This document shows positions 46,370 through 58,144 of a stretch of 64,000 nucleotides of DNA, piece by piece. The stretch is from Fomitopsis serialis. Its lineage: Eukaryota > Basidiomycota > Agaricomycetes > Polyporales > Fomitopsidaceae. The notes below the pieces were generated by a model. The model was not told where the DNA came from, did not search any database, and saw nothing but the letters and a program-made list of their open reading frames with translations. The translations under genes and the position numbers were made by a program. Location of the stretch: positions 124,001 to 188,000 of the forward strand of contig NW_025955019.1 in assembly GCF_022376445.1 (NCBI RefSeq), given 5' to 3'. How positions within the stretch are numbered: the first letter of the stretch is position 1; each line of letters begins with the position of its first letter.

Positions 46370-48063
46370 ACTGAATATGAAGTGGTGAAGCCACTGGAGC
46401 TCCTGGCTTCCGTGGCCGGAATAGTGACGAACAAGAGAAAGAGTGTGTGCAAGCCACAGCGCGGCGAACGTCGTTGAGGTATACGCGGTTTATTTCATTT
46501 AGCCGTGGCGGCGTGGCCACGGATGTGGCTGATGGACGGAGGGCCCGCCTTCCTTTTACGTACTTCCCTTTGTGCCGACGTTTGGTCGCCAGGCTGATCG
46601 CTCAGCGCAGTGTCTCAGTCGTGAAAGGGTATCTTCGTCGGTTTTCGGTGTCGTGCAGCCTTTGGTATGCTTACCTGACGAATGTCTTGTTATCAGTTCG
46701 ACAGCTACAGTCCGAGGGCGGAGTAGGCCTGGACCCGGGCCTCGCCATACTGAAGCCGAGGCAGAGCAGTAAGTACATCTATACCGATGCGATTTGGATG
46801 TTAGAGCCTGAACTTCGCAACTTAGAGGATGTGCTGCTCGGGGCCAGTGATTTGACCTTCCAGACTGGCAGACATGAGATTTGATGCTTCGTCCAGCGCG
46901 CAGTCGTCCTTGATCGACAGGACTGCAACATATCACGGTCACTTCGCGGCCAGACAAATGGGGATGTGGCTGCTTTCTACGGTGCCCAACATCCCAGCAG
47001 TGGGTGAGTGAATGTCACGTAATTCCATGCACTGGTGCAGTACTGACCGGAACTCGAAGATACATTCGCCATCACTTAGCCTCAGGAACAGTGCGGCGGA
47101 TATACCGATGTGTCTACGATGTGCCGTGATCTCCCAGTGACCATAAACCGAAGTACTAATGTTCTCGACTGTCCGGTGTACTGGCGCCGATGACGAATGC
47201 CTCTCTCGAAGGCATCACAGACAATGGACCTTTGAGTAGTCGAGAGACAACGCAATGGTAACTGTACGCTACGTAGCGCTCACTCTGACAACTGACGTCC
47301 GTGTCGCTCTCGGAGCGCCGAAGCGGTGCAGGTCAGACTAGCCAGAAGACGTCCAGCATATGCGTTTGACGGCATGACTTTAGATGGAGGCCGACTCGCA
47401 GCCGAGAGGGTATGTAAAGGCTGCGCCGGAGGATGATCAGCTGCGCTGTCGTTCGTCATTGCTGTCAACGACTGCGATTCTTTGCGGCGGCTCGCCTCCT
47501 AGAGGTCGTCTGTATGTATTCTGCGCAGCGGCAAGGTCAGCTACGCCTCTCCATTTCAACTGGACTGTCCATCATTGACTGATGACTCGTCTTTAGGTTG
47601 CATTGCCGCGTTGACGTCGGGGCGCTGCCAAATCTACCCAGTCGGTTCACTGTCGGGCGCACTTTTGAAACGACAAACGTTCGTCCATCGTGGTATCCCG
47701 CCCCAGGTCACGCCACATAGCCTCGGGTAGTCTCGACGCGAGCCCTGTGATGGGCTTGGCAGACACGGCCCCGCCTCTCTTACATTTATCCTTTTTCAGG
47801 CAAAGTTGTCAAGTCCCGCTGCATCGGGTGCGTCAAACGTGGTGCTCATCACGTCCAGCTGCTCGCGTATTTCCCATTATGATTGGATTGCGTCTTACTG
47901 CCCGCCCTGTTGCCGGCGCCGGCGGAGCATGGTCCCAGCCTTTCTGTCACGCCCTGGACCGCCACAGCAGCCTCGCAAGGTATATAACGAGGCCTTCAGC
48001 ACTCTCGGCACCATCATTCACCAACCACTCAAACCATCACCCACATCTACTATCACTCGCACA
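46370..48063. other. 1.7-kb stretch without a supported gene
   Basis: Upstream of both flanking genes (divergent). Frames at 46447-46884 and 47690-48217 look like composition effects; the second overlaps the start of the gene at 48064 in another frame. Confidence 0.4.
47981..47987 (+). promoter_or_regulatory. TATA box of the 48,064 gene
   Basis: TATATAA lies 83 bases before the ATG at 48064 in an otherwise GC-rich region, a usual distance for a TATA-dependent fungal promoter. Confidence 0.6.
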
Positions 48064-48650
48064 ATGGCTAACATCTCTCTTGGCCCTGGACCCGTCGTCA
48101 TCCCGCTCTCTGACTGGGCTGAGGAGAGCATCTCCGCTATCTACAAGGCGTCGAGCCAGAGCGAGTTCAGCAGCGCGTTCGACGCGTTCGTCAGCGAGGA
48201 CCCGGAGATCACTGTGAACGACAAGCAAATCAGCCGTGCGCAGTACAAGGCGCTGCTCCAGGGTGAGCGTGCGCTCGAGCAGTCCGCCTCCGTGGCTTTC
48301 CTCGGTGTCGTCGAGGTCTCTTCCAACAAGAAGAACCTCAGTCGGTGAGTAGATCTGTGGTCATTCTGGTAGAACCCGTGATCTCACGCACACGATAGGC
48401 GGGCTCCGTTGGTGTCTTCTACAGGGCGACTATCTACGAGAGGATCAAGGTTGGCGGGGCCTCGCAGACTGCCACGGTCAACTCGTCTTTGAACATTGTG
48501 TACGTATTCGATGGCTCTCCGCGCGGTGACGTCAATTGACTAGGTTTGTCCTGTAGTGTTCAGGAAGGCGATGGCCCCGAAGACCGCAGGGTCGCGAAGA
48601 TAGACCAGATTATCACCGACGAGGCCAACCCCATCACTTTCCCGAAGTAA
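48064..48650 (+). CDS. Small unassigned protein, paralogue of the 34-kb gene
   Basis: Starts MANISLGPGPVVIPLSDWAE. Exons 48064-48344, 48399-48499 and about 48553-48650. Motifs shared with the 34-kb paralogue: SISAIYKASSQSEFSSAFD, ITVNDKQISRAQYKALLQ, ALEQSASVAFLGVVEV, AGSVGVFYRATIYERIKVG and a C-terminal DQIITDEANPITFPK. Exon 2 has the same length (101 bp) in both genes, but exon 1 is 281 bp here against 282 bp, and the first junction is out of frame by one base at a G-pair next to the donor (48341-48346). A lost G at the splice site explains this. A TATA box and UTR pyrimidine patches suggest strong expression. Function unknown. Confidence 0.75.
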
Positions 48651-48913
48651 TGTGCCAGAGAGCGCATGTTCACATGAAGCTGTTGTTGTATTGCTATGAT
48701 ATGCCTTCGGACTCACATGTAGTCTCAAGCGTTGTCTTGTGTAATGATATAAGCTATGCGTCATGAAGTACTGCATTCTTGACTCGAAGGCCAACTAGTG
48801 GTCACAAATAACAATATTCTAGTCGACCAGTACGAGACGTTCTGACAGTAGTGAATGCTCGGAGAAAGTAGGCGTTGCCTAAGTTGCCGTAATACTTCAT
48901 TCGTTGTCGCCGC

Positions 48914-50138
48914 TCATGGAGATGTCACAAAGATCCCTCGACCATGCAAGTCCGAGAAGATGCGCTGCACGGTAGCCATGCTACTAGTGAAGCCGGGACC
49001 CGTGTTTCGGTGCTTGACCAAGTTGAGGAAGCTCAGTTCATCCTTCTTCAAGCGAGGAAAGCGTGTGCAGTTCAGGACAGCCGTTACTAGATGCTCAAGC
49101 GCCTCCGAGTCGACCTCGACGCCGTCGCCCTAGTAGCTCTTCTGCTTTGAATGTGGCAAGGTCGGCAGGTGCAGAGGCTAGTGCCGCAACGACCCACGCA
49201 AGAGTCGCCTGGAAGCCGAATTGCAGGTGGCGAACTGCAGTGCAGCGTTCCAAAACCCCGTCGAGCTGTCTGGCTATACCGATAATATAACGGAGATGAC
49301 TGGCATGAATGTGTATAAACGCGACACTACTCACTGGTATCGGGGTCAGCATTCATCTGGCGGTTCCATATCAAGAGAGTTAAGGTAGTCAACAAATGTG
49401 GCGTGACACGGTTGCGGAACAGATACTGGAACTGCTTGAGCTCGGAGAGATGGCCGAATGAGATCTTCAAAGCCTGCATCGGTGACGAGAATAGGATGGG
49501 GTACGCATGATATGATAGCCACTCCGCACTATGTCCAGCTCGCGAGCGTTTGTCGCGTATGTAAGCTATGCGATCTTGCTAACTTAGATCATGTAGTACG
49601 GGCAAACCCGGGTTTGGCAGAACGAGCTGCATGAGCCTGAGCTTTGCGAGGTTGACCAGGACGCCAAGCAGCATGGCGAGACTATCGGGGGTGGGGAATA
49701 ACGTTTGCATTAGGTAGAGGTCCAAGACGGACTCCATTCGAGGCAGCCAGGCCTCGGCGTCCAACGGGAAACGGCCGGTGAGGACCAGATGCTTGACATT
49801 TCCGATACTGGTGAAGATGGTTCGAAGAGCTTCGATATCGGGGGGAGGGACGATTGACGCGACCACGCCAAAATCCATCTCGAGCATACGAATGTAGTTC
49901 CCAATGCATGGAGACTGTTGAAGGAGTACGGCGAATTTCCGAAAGATGTGACGGTGGAAGATACAGATGTGGCTGAACAACTGAGCACGACTGGCGTGAA
50001 GCCATGCACGGCACGTCAGACTGCAGCTTTGAAGAGTATCCTCATCACCGGTAGGTCTGGGCTGTCGAGAACTGAAAGTGCCATGTCAAAGACATCCTGC
50101 GGTAGGGCAGGTACACGATGGTCTGGCTCATTCGCCAT
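48914..50138 (-). CDS. F-box protein with LRR-like C-terminal part
   Basis: Exon 1 (50138-50049) codes MANEPDHRVPALPQDVFDMA and LSVLDSPDLP, the start of an F-box; exon 2 continues CSLTCRAWLHASRAQLFSHI. This is the usual form of the large agaricomycete F-box families, in which the F-box binds Skp1 and the rest selects a target for ubiquitination. The following sequence has leucine-rich, LRR-like spacing (NVKHLVLTGRFPLDAEAWLP, LAMLLGVLVNLAKLRL), then LKISFGHLSELKQFQYLFRN, VLERCTAVRHLQFGFQATLA, and the C-terminal VTAVLNCTRFPRLKKDELSF ending at a stop at 48914-48916. At least four exons. Frame changes are implied at the exon 1/2 join and near 49130. Confidence 0.65.
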
Positions 50139-50653
50139 TCCGTTCAGTCGTGTCTTGCAAGTACCACGCCTACGCCTGTGGCGACAGTGAGACCGTCAGT
50201 AGCAGTGCCGGAATCGGAGCAGTACTGATGCTGACCGGTTTCGCAAACCAGCGCCCAAATATCACTCTGTTGACGACGTGGTACCGTGTCGATCGAGGTG
50301 GTGGTGGTGATTCAGATAATCATCAAGCTCCAGAGGTCAGATTAAGCTACGTAGTGCCTAAGTAGATCGATAACTATTGGGCATTTCATCCTCAGTCCTT
50401 ACTTCAGTGCAGCACTTGATCACACTGTAACGGTACTTCTACACTGATAACAAGCACTGTTTAGAAAGGCTTCGACGCGCACCAAAGCCTCATGCACTAC
50501 TGAACACTGACCTATCCTTGATCGTAGTTAACACACATGCAAGTATAAAGGGATAAGTTACGATTGAAACCACCAAAGGCCTCGCAGTTGCAATTGCATC
50601 CCGATCCTGTCATAACAACTGTTCGAACGATCATAACCAAACCATCTAGACAT
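50139..50653. other. Intergenic, no gene seen
   Basis: Between the F-box gene start and the end of the next minus-strand gene. No gene seen; GGTGGTGGTGG patch near 50301. Confidence 0.4.
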
Positions 50654-51711
50654 CTACGTTCTAGGTGGTGGCAACATCGGGCCAGCGGCTGTCTGGACCT
50701 GTCCATCTGCCTGGGCCTTTAATATTGTGCCGAGTCCAACGGCGAGCGAGCCAAGTGCATGGGCGGTACTGCTGGCCAGGAACGCGCCACCGACGCCCGC
50801 CGAGATAGCAGGCAGGGCGGGCAGAGACCCGACAGTGATGAGCACTGCAGATAGCGCGCTCATCGCTTTGGGGTGTTCAGTCGTGAGGGATTCGAGCGCC
50901 TGGCAGGCGTTGACCAGCCATACCGGGGCATGCGTTATCGTCGTGGGTGCTAATACCCGTGTCAGTGGCTAGCATTAGTTGTTGTGGAATAAACTGCGCA
51001 CCATCGCCCCCTCCGTCATCCGGAGTCATCGCCGGCGTCGCGACGGGAGTGTTCTTCTCTGTGGAGTTCTTCGACGAGAACACAGAAGACGCGATGGAGG
51101 ATACACTCTCGATGGAGGTCATGGTAGCAGAACGCTTCGGGGTCGGGAGCGAACTGCGAGTTACCACCTGCGAAGTCGACTTGGACTTCTGGGGCTTCGG
51201 CTTCGGCGGCGGTGGGGGCGGTGAAGAGCTCGCCGACGGTGAGTCCTTCGACTCTTCTCCCTTGCCCACGATCCACCAGAACCCTGACGGCCTGCTCTTG
51301 ACTTTGATTGACTCTGTCCTCTCAACGTCGATATCCCCTATTGATGGAAACCCATGGAATTAGCACGACCCCCGGTCCACACGCGCAGGCCTACGTACAA
51401 CCCATGTTGCGCATGGCGATCTTAAACGACTTCCAATTCCACTTATACTTTCCGCCATGCATGTTCTTCATCACGAGCTTGACTTCGTCGAGGCGCTTGC
51501 GAGCCTTCTCTCCGAGGTAATGCTGCCCGACTTTGTGCCAGTAGTCTCTCGGGACCTTGCGTTCGATGCATCCCGCTTTGATCTGGGCCAGCCAGTCGTT
51601 AACGGGAGGGTCCTTCTTGGGATTGCCGAGGAAACGGGGGGCATCGGTCCAGGACGCAAAGACAGGTTCGAGATTGAACGGCTTAATCTTGAATGCGTCG
51701 AGCACGGACAT
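50654..51711 (-). CDS. Undescribed two-part protein, copy 2 (paralogue of 45.2-46.4 kb)
   Basis: Exon 1 (51711-51399) and exon 2 (51337-50654) are separated by a 61-bp intron at the same phase-1 position as copy 1, even though intron sequences differ. Shared module: RFLGNPKKDPPVNDWLAQI, CIERKVPRDYWHKVGQHYL, ARKRLDEVKLVM, WNWKSFKIAMRNMGW, then VKSRPSGFWWIVGKGEE, a proline/serine linker (PPPPPPKPKPQKSKS), HAPVWLVNACQALESL and the hydrophobic tail AMSALSAVLITVGSLPAL, ALGSLAVGLGTILKAQ. A frame change of +1 occurs near 50960 between ATDTG and APTTITHAPVW. The tail is the best conserved part after the N-terminal module, arguing that both parts are under selection. Product unknown. Confidence 0.72.
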
Positions 51712-52931
51712 CGTCGAGACGGAGAAATAAAAACAAAAGCAGAGGGTGAGGTGTCTCGGTGAAGTTTCCTGCTGCCGATACGGATTACGCTACCTTTTAA
51801 GTACCGAGCATGCATCTCATCCTCATTGCATGGCGCACCTCTCTGGCTGCTGTATCACAGGGTCTGGGTTCGGTAATTAAGGGCAGATGATCCTGCTCTC
51901 GGGGACATGGACGCGCGATGTTACAGATCCGGGGCCGACATAGGCAACGTGCAAGGCGAACCCTGGAGCAATGGCATGCTGTGCACCTCGTTGCGTACAC
52001 GCGCTCGGACCAACTCTCCAAAAGCACGCAGATCGCAGTAGTTTAATGCCCCTTTGGATGAATCGTAAGTGCTAGCGGTTTCGGTGAGTTTATCCAACGG
52101 TTCTAGACACCATACGTACAGAATCACCTCGCCGACGACAGTCGATTTAGCCTTCCATTCGACTAGATGTGATCGTTAGATACGCGTAGATCTGAGAGAA
52201 CAATGTGTTTTACCTGCTGTGAAAGTACAGGATGGCCCAGGCCGTGGTCAGTCACTGAAGATAGTGATGGCATCATGGAGCCGCAACCTGAATGAACAGT
52301 CTTTACTAGACTAGACGGCCGGACACATAATGTACTCCGCAACAACACCTACTTACAACAATTATCTGGCTCTGCAAGACTACGTGCACTACAGCGTTGT
52401 CTGGAATCCGCACCATGGAGCCATTTAACAATCGCTGGGCTAAGATTAGGTTGCATCATCATGATCGTCTCTTCGCACGAACCTGTTCGTGCGCGCGCGT
52501 TGGTATGTTAGGATTTGTCTTCATATAGCAGCTTGGCAGGTACCGTATCGGTGCAGTCCTGGAGATGCTAATTCGCTCAGACGGAGCACTGCCGCTATAA
52601 GGTACACTGAGCTTAGCAATCGATAAGTCGTCTTCAGTCATTCTGCGGCCGCGGACTCCTCGCGCGAGTGAACGATACTCTTGCCTGAGTACCGGGCGCA
52701 TCAGAAACATTCCCGCAGTGATGCGTTTCAGTCTGTTGATAGCTTCCCGACTGCTGCTTGCGCATGTGGTCGTTGACAGTCATCGACGCCCGCCCTGACT
52801 CCATAAAGCCGACTGATGGTCGAGGTTAAGCCCATCCAGAGCCCATCTGCCCTTCACGCCGAGAAAGCAAGGTACGTCTGCACGACGAGCCGTGATGCGT
52901 TGCACCCTTGACACATCGGCCATGAGCAGTC
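51712..52931. other. 1.2-kb stretch without a supported gene
   Basis: No conserved frame seen. A short alternating GCGCGCGC patch is at about 52491-52498. Confidence 0.4.
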
Positions 52932-53856
52932 ATGGCCAACCCGTCAGTACCGGAGAAAGAAGGGACGATACCTTTCAAATACCAAGGGGAGACCTTCGAT
53001 ACCTATTACAAGGTCTTCGGCGACTTAGGCAGTCGCTCGCGCCCGCCTTGATCGCCTGCACGGCGGACCTGGGCTGACCCACGATTACCTGGTACCCCTC
53101 TCCGACCTCGCCGCCATCGGTATTCCAGTCATCCTCTACGATCAAATCGGCAACGGAAGGTCCACTCACCTCAAAGAAAGCCCGCAGAATTCTGGACCAT
53201 CGATATCTTCGTCGCCGAACTCGCCAACGTGATAAAGGAGCTCGATATCGAGGCGGCCTTGACATCTCGGGCATTCCTGGGGAGGCGTATTGGGAGTAGA
53301 GTATGAGCTCCGCCAGCAACCTGAGGGTCTGCAACACCTCATTTACAGACTCCCTCGCTGCGGTAGCCCTGTGGGGACAGTCGTCGGGCAGTTGATGCAG
53401 GCCTTCCCGAAAGAAGTCCAGGAGGGGCTGGCGGACGGCATGAAGGATCCACAGAGATATTACGCCGCGTTGAAGGTCCTGCATGCGAAGCATGGTGCAC
53501 GGTGCAGCCGACCCCTCCAGAAGTTGTTCGATCCTTCGATTGTATCTTTGGGGAGGATGGCGACCCGACAGTGTCAACCGCCCCGTACGCACCTCTCATG
53601 TTCCCATTGATCTGCATCCTCACTAGCAAGTAGGATAATGCAAGGCTGGACGGCCATCGACCGCCTGCACAAAGTGCGAGTTTCGACTCTCGTCATCAAC
53701 GGTCGCATGGACATGGCACAAGACTTCGTTGTCGCGCCCTTCTTCGAGAAGATCAACAAGGTCAAGTGGATCACTTTTGAGAAGTCGAGTCACTGCCCGT
53801 TCTGGGAGGAACGGGAACGATATATGAACATTCTCGACGAGTTCCTGAAGTTGTAG
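52932..53856 (+). CDS. Alpha/beta hydrolase, proline iminopeptidase type (S33-like), frame-disrupted
   Basis: Starts MANPSVPEKEGTIPFKYQGE. In order are the oxyanion motif LIALHGGPGLTHDYL, VILYDQIGNGRSTH, the nucleophile elbow GHSWGG, VEYELRQQPEGLQ, SLAAVALWGQ, MKDPQRYYAALKVLHAKH, then after an intron (GTACGC to TAG near 53584-53630) GWTAIDRLHKVRVSTLVING and the C-terminal histidine region WITFEKSSHCPFWEERERY. The set matches fungal proline iminopeptidase/amidase-like hydrolases, which cut N-terminal proline or amide bonds. At least six one-base losses are needed between 53040 and 53500 (for example near 53048, 53059, 53272 and 53345). Catalytic serine, acidic and histidine regions are all present in one frame or another, so the lesions are either very recent or not real. 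Confidence 0.65.
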
Positions 53857-54134
53857 GAAGGTCAGTACATCGATTCGGTGGGTTATGAATGTCACTCACA
53901 TTAATGATGTCCCCTATCCACTAGGCTTGAAGGCGGCGACGAACCGGAGAAGGTCGGATTACTATCTATCTTTGACTTCGCGCATAGTATCGGGCAAATC
54001 ATAGGTCGCATAGGGAACTTGTAGTCTAACAGGCATACGAACAACTGTCAAGGGCGTATCATATCTCTCTGTGTCGCAAAGCTCTAGATCACATGCATGG
54101 CCATGATCTCTAAGGTTCATACTATTCTTCGAGT

Positions 54135-57100
54135 TCAAATGCTCTCCCCGCGGCTGCGGGCTTCTGCGAGGCTCAACTCTATCGCGAAGCGCAATCTTCA
54201 TCCTCTTCCCCATCCTCGCTCAAGGGCGCGAGCTCGGGGGAGCTCTTGCTCGTCTGCCGAGCAACCCGGCAGAGATGAGCGACGGTCCCGCAGTTGACGC
54301 ATGGTTGGGCGGCGAACTCCTCCTCGCGACAAGCAGCGGGGAAGACATCGCAGAGGCAGGTGAGGGCGACGGCGCCGACGAGGATGACTGCCTTGACATT
54401 GGTATCGCCCACGCGCCGCGCAAAGACTCCGGACTACCAGGGCCTGACCGCTGCAGCGCGCTGGGGCTTGTAGGCATGGAAGGGACCGAGATGCCGGTGG
54501 AAGACGGCGTCCGACTCACTGGCGGGAAATGGTCGAGATCCGTCGTCGAAGGTACAGACACACTCGTTTGGGTATTGAGCGACGACGACAGAGAACCGTC
54601 TAGAGGACTTCCAGCGAAGCCAGCCTCCATCGGCTCCGGGCGCATGCGCGGCGATACCTGTATCTTGTGGTTTGACTGCGACGGGACCGTCCTAGGCAGC
54701 GAGCGGCCGTTGATGACGATGCTGCTGTTCGAGTAAGAGTGAGATGAAAACGAAGACGTGCGCGATGACATTGCGGGTGACGGCGCGTTCTCGATGAAGG
54801 CCGAAGGTCCGGATACGGGGGTATGCAGATCGTCAAAATCGGCCATGAAGACACCGTCATCCTCGGGCAAAGACAGGGCACGTTGGGGTCGCTGACCCTC
54901 TGCCTCGTCCCTGCTGAGCATGAGCACATACTCCACAGCCTCAACCTCGCTGAGTCCGAGGTGGGCAAGGGTCGACTGCTGCTCGCGCTCACGGCCGAAC
55001 ACACGACGCGTGTGCGACTGCTCCTCGTCGAGATCGCGGCGCGACTCAGCGATGTCCCTGTACATCTCGATTTGCTCTGCATTACAGATCAGCTACGGCG
55101 CAACGTCCAACGCGGATCCCACTCACGCTGCCATTTGGCCAGCCCCGCGTTCCGAACGGCCCTGACCTGCTTCCCCTTCGCGTGCGCCTTGCCGACCGGG
55201 CCGGCCTGCCATGCCATAACTTTGCTCCCGACTGAAGCAAGAAGCACAGTACGCTCCAGCAAGATCTGGGTGACACCATCCCGCTCGCCGTCAACGGTAG
55301 GACGAGCGCTGGGCGACGGAAAAGTCCTTAGATGGGCGAGGGACAACGCGTCCCAGGCCTTGACTGTGCCTCGAGAAGAGCCGGATGCCAGCACGATCGT
55401 GTTCCATGCAAGCGCGGTGACCGGACCGTCCTCATGTGCATCAATCTTGCGGAGCGGGGGGATGCTCGTCCGGCTTGAGAACAAAGGGGCATTCCAGTTG
55501 AAGATGCTAATGCATCCCAGCTGGTCACCTACGAACAGGAAGCTTGACTCGCCCTCCTGCGTAGCGAGCACAGGTTTGACAACGGTCACGGAACCGGCAG
55601 ACCCATCTCCGAGGGCGCCACGTTCGATGTCTGACGTGTCCAGGTCGACGTCGATGCGATACAGGTAAGGGTCGCCTTTGTACGCGACCAGGAGGCCGAG
55701 CTTGCCATGGCGTTCGAGATGTGGATGTCGAGAAGCTCGCGCAGGGGAATGAAACCGCCTGGTGTCTGCGCAGCGCTGAACGCGGGGAACGGGGGTATCG
55801 TGAGTTCGGTCGGACCATGATCGAGCACTTCTCGCTCCCCGGTCAGAACGGGGCCGAATCCGGACCACACAACGGTCTTGTTGCTCTCCATGGCTGCGAC
55901 CACCACACCGCGCGCGACGTCCACGGCGATCTTGGCGCAAACATCCCTATCGAGGCCCTCCTTCTTGGTCGATGTCCACAGGCATTTCATCTTCTTGGCG
56001 TCCCAAAGCTTCACCTGCCCGTGCGTGTCGCCCGTCACGAACGCGCTCGGGCCTTCCTGGCCGACCTCCGTGCCCCACGCAAGCGCACACACGGCCGCCT
56101 CGTGGCACTCCTCCACCGTGCACCGTGCGTGCTTGGCCGCGGACGGGCGGTTCCCGTCCATCGCGCGCACCGCCGTCGTCACCGCGACCTCGCCGTTGCG
56201 GAACCCCCACAGCACCTTCGCCGTGCGCCCCTCGGACGCAAGCGCTATCGCCGTGACATGTGGCGAGAACTCGAGGTTCGGGTTCCCGAGCCCGATCCCG
56301 TTCGCCGTGCCGCTCGCGTCGAGGTAGCCGCGAAGGATCTTGCCCGTGAGCGGGTAGGAGCGCGCGGCGATCCCGTACTGAAGCGAGGCGGCGAGGAGCG
56401 TCGTGTTGGGCATCAGATGCATGGACACGACGTTCGAGTGGTGGGGAACGTGCGTCACTGGCTGGTTGCGAGATCGCTCCCATCGCCTGTACAAGGATAT
56501 TAGCGACGTGACATAGGTCTAAGAAAGCGCGTAGGCGGAGAACGGTTGCACATTCACTTGAAGTGGTGCGCACCCCCTACAGGGCACTCTCAACACTGCT
56601 CTTTATCGTCGGGTCTCGACGGGACGTAAGTACCTGCACTACCCTTTGCCACTGCAAGCGCGAGGCCTCGACGATAAGGCAATTCAGCAGACCCATAGTC
56701 TCCTCTCGCTAGGCTCGGGAAACAAGCCCTATCCTGCAATCAATAAGGAATCGATCAAGAGGTCCGCACGACGAGGATCGAGAACTAGGAAGGTTCTTAA
56801 GTCCTGTCCACAGAATATGGCATGATTCTAAGGGGTCTCCTCCGAGAGAATAGACCTCGACAGAGGAATATCCATGAACAAAGGATTTGTGGGAGGTGAC
56901 TCGCACATATGGGGGCCTGAGTGCAGACCACTCAACTGGTTCGCAGAAGAAAGGGTGCCGTGATTCCATCCGAACGACGGTCGTCTGTATTATGTCAAGT
57001 GCAGTCTGTGCACCGAGATCGTACCAACAATTTGCAGACCAGGCACTCCCGCGGCCCGTGCCCTCGACAACACGCCTTGTCAACGGGGTCGGTAAGTTGA

Positions 57101-57495
57101 GTGACGTACCGTTTCAGATTGTACCTCAGCACGAATTCGCGCCTCCAGGTGCTCTCTTCGCGACGCAGCATCAGGTTCTTCTGGTCGCCATTATCGCGGA
57201 GATCGCTCTCGGGAGAGATTCCGAGGAACTGATAGACGTACGCGCGCCGCCAGGTGTTGTCGTCCTTTACGTGGGCGTGCAGCTGCCTGTTCGTTCCGGA
57301 GAGCGCAAGTAGAGTGTCGGGGTCGAGAAAAGAAGTGATGTGGGTGAGCGATTCGGAAGGAAAGCGAAGCAAGATGCTTTCGCCATAGCTGAGAGAGTGC
57401 GCCTTTCCATGTTGTCCAGCGGTGCGGGGTTGAGCGTGCGGTAGATTCGATCGAGCTGCGTTCTTGTAATGAGCTTCGATGGGCCTACTGGGCAT
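54135..57495 (-). CDS. F-box/WD40/UIM ubiquitin-ligase receptor (Ufo1/Pof10-like)
   Basis: Exon 1 (57495-57110) starts MPSRPIEAHYKNAARSN and holds an F-box: LLRFPSESLTHITSFLDPD, TLLALSGTNRQLHAHVKDD. After a 624-bp intron (57109-56486) come WD-type repeats (HHSNVVSMHLMPNTTLLAAS, AVCALAWGTEVGQEGPSAFV, DTHGQVKLWDAKKMKCLW, GPVTALAWNTIVLASGSSRG, TVKAWDALSLAHLRTF). A Ser/Pro-rich region follows (PSPAMSSRTSSFSSHSYSN) and a C-terminal ubiquitin-interacting motif EDEDLRFAIELSLAEA with stop at 54135. This combination is known from yeast Ufo1, an SCF receptor. Frame losses: near 55706 (HISNA to HGKLGLLVAYKG), near 54257 and near 54193 (A-run before the UIM). Read uncorrected, the UIM would be missed. 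Confidence 0.82.
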
Positions 57496-58144
57496 AAAAC
57501 TTGGTGGCGAGCTGGTGAACGAGTTGTCGCAGACGGATGTCTGCGATGGTGGTCGTCGGTGGTGAAGATGGGTTTGGCTCGGTTGGCGCCCGTCCGCCCT
57601 ACATCTGGCTTTCCGAGCTGAGCACACCCGATATACTCGCCTGCCCTGTGGTGCATCTGCGTAGTCATTTTAATTTCTGAGATACTACGAAGACATCGTG
57701 GGCGACGGCACAGCGAGTGTCATTGATAGTATCGGTGCGGAAAGCCTTCGAGTTCAAGTGATCATATACTTTCAGTATGTGTTATTTAAAGTAGTGGCGT
57801 GTATATGAGTAGATAATAAAGAATAACTAATGTTCTCATTTCTAACGTGAAGACAGCCAATCAGAGCCCGCGCCTTTGAATGTTCGGCTGCCTTCCTTAT
57901 TCATTTCTTGGTATCCTATACGCCTTGACGACGATAAGTCACAAATTAGGAGTCGGTACAACCCGTCCTCAGTGTTAGGAGAGTGAGATCCAAGCCCGAT
58001 ATATTACCACGTGAAGAAGCTCAATATGGCAACTTTCATGGGCGCCTATGACGACCCGAGTTCGTGTCCGCGACTGCGAGCCCGACTTATCACTTGCTTT
58101 GCTTGGACAGTAGCCAAACGCCAGCCATCTACCTAGAGATCATC
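57496..58144. other. Divergent intergenic region, AT-rich centre
   Basis: Between the F-box/WD40 gene and ARPC5. AT-rich around 57760-57840. No gene seen; it probably holds both promoters. Confidence 0.45.
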
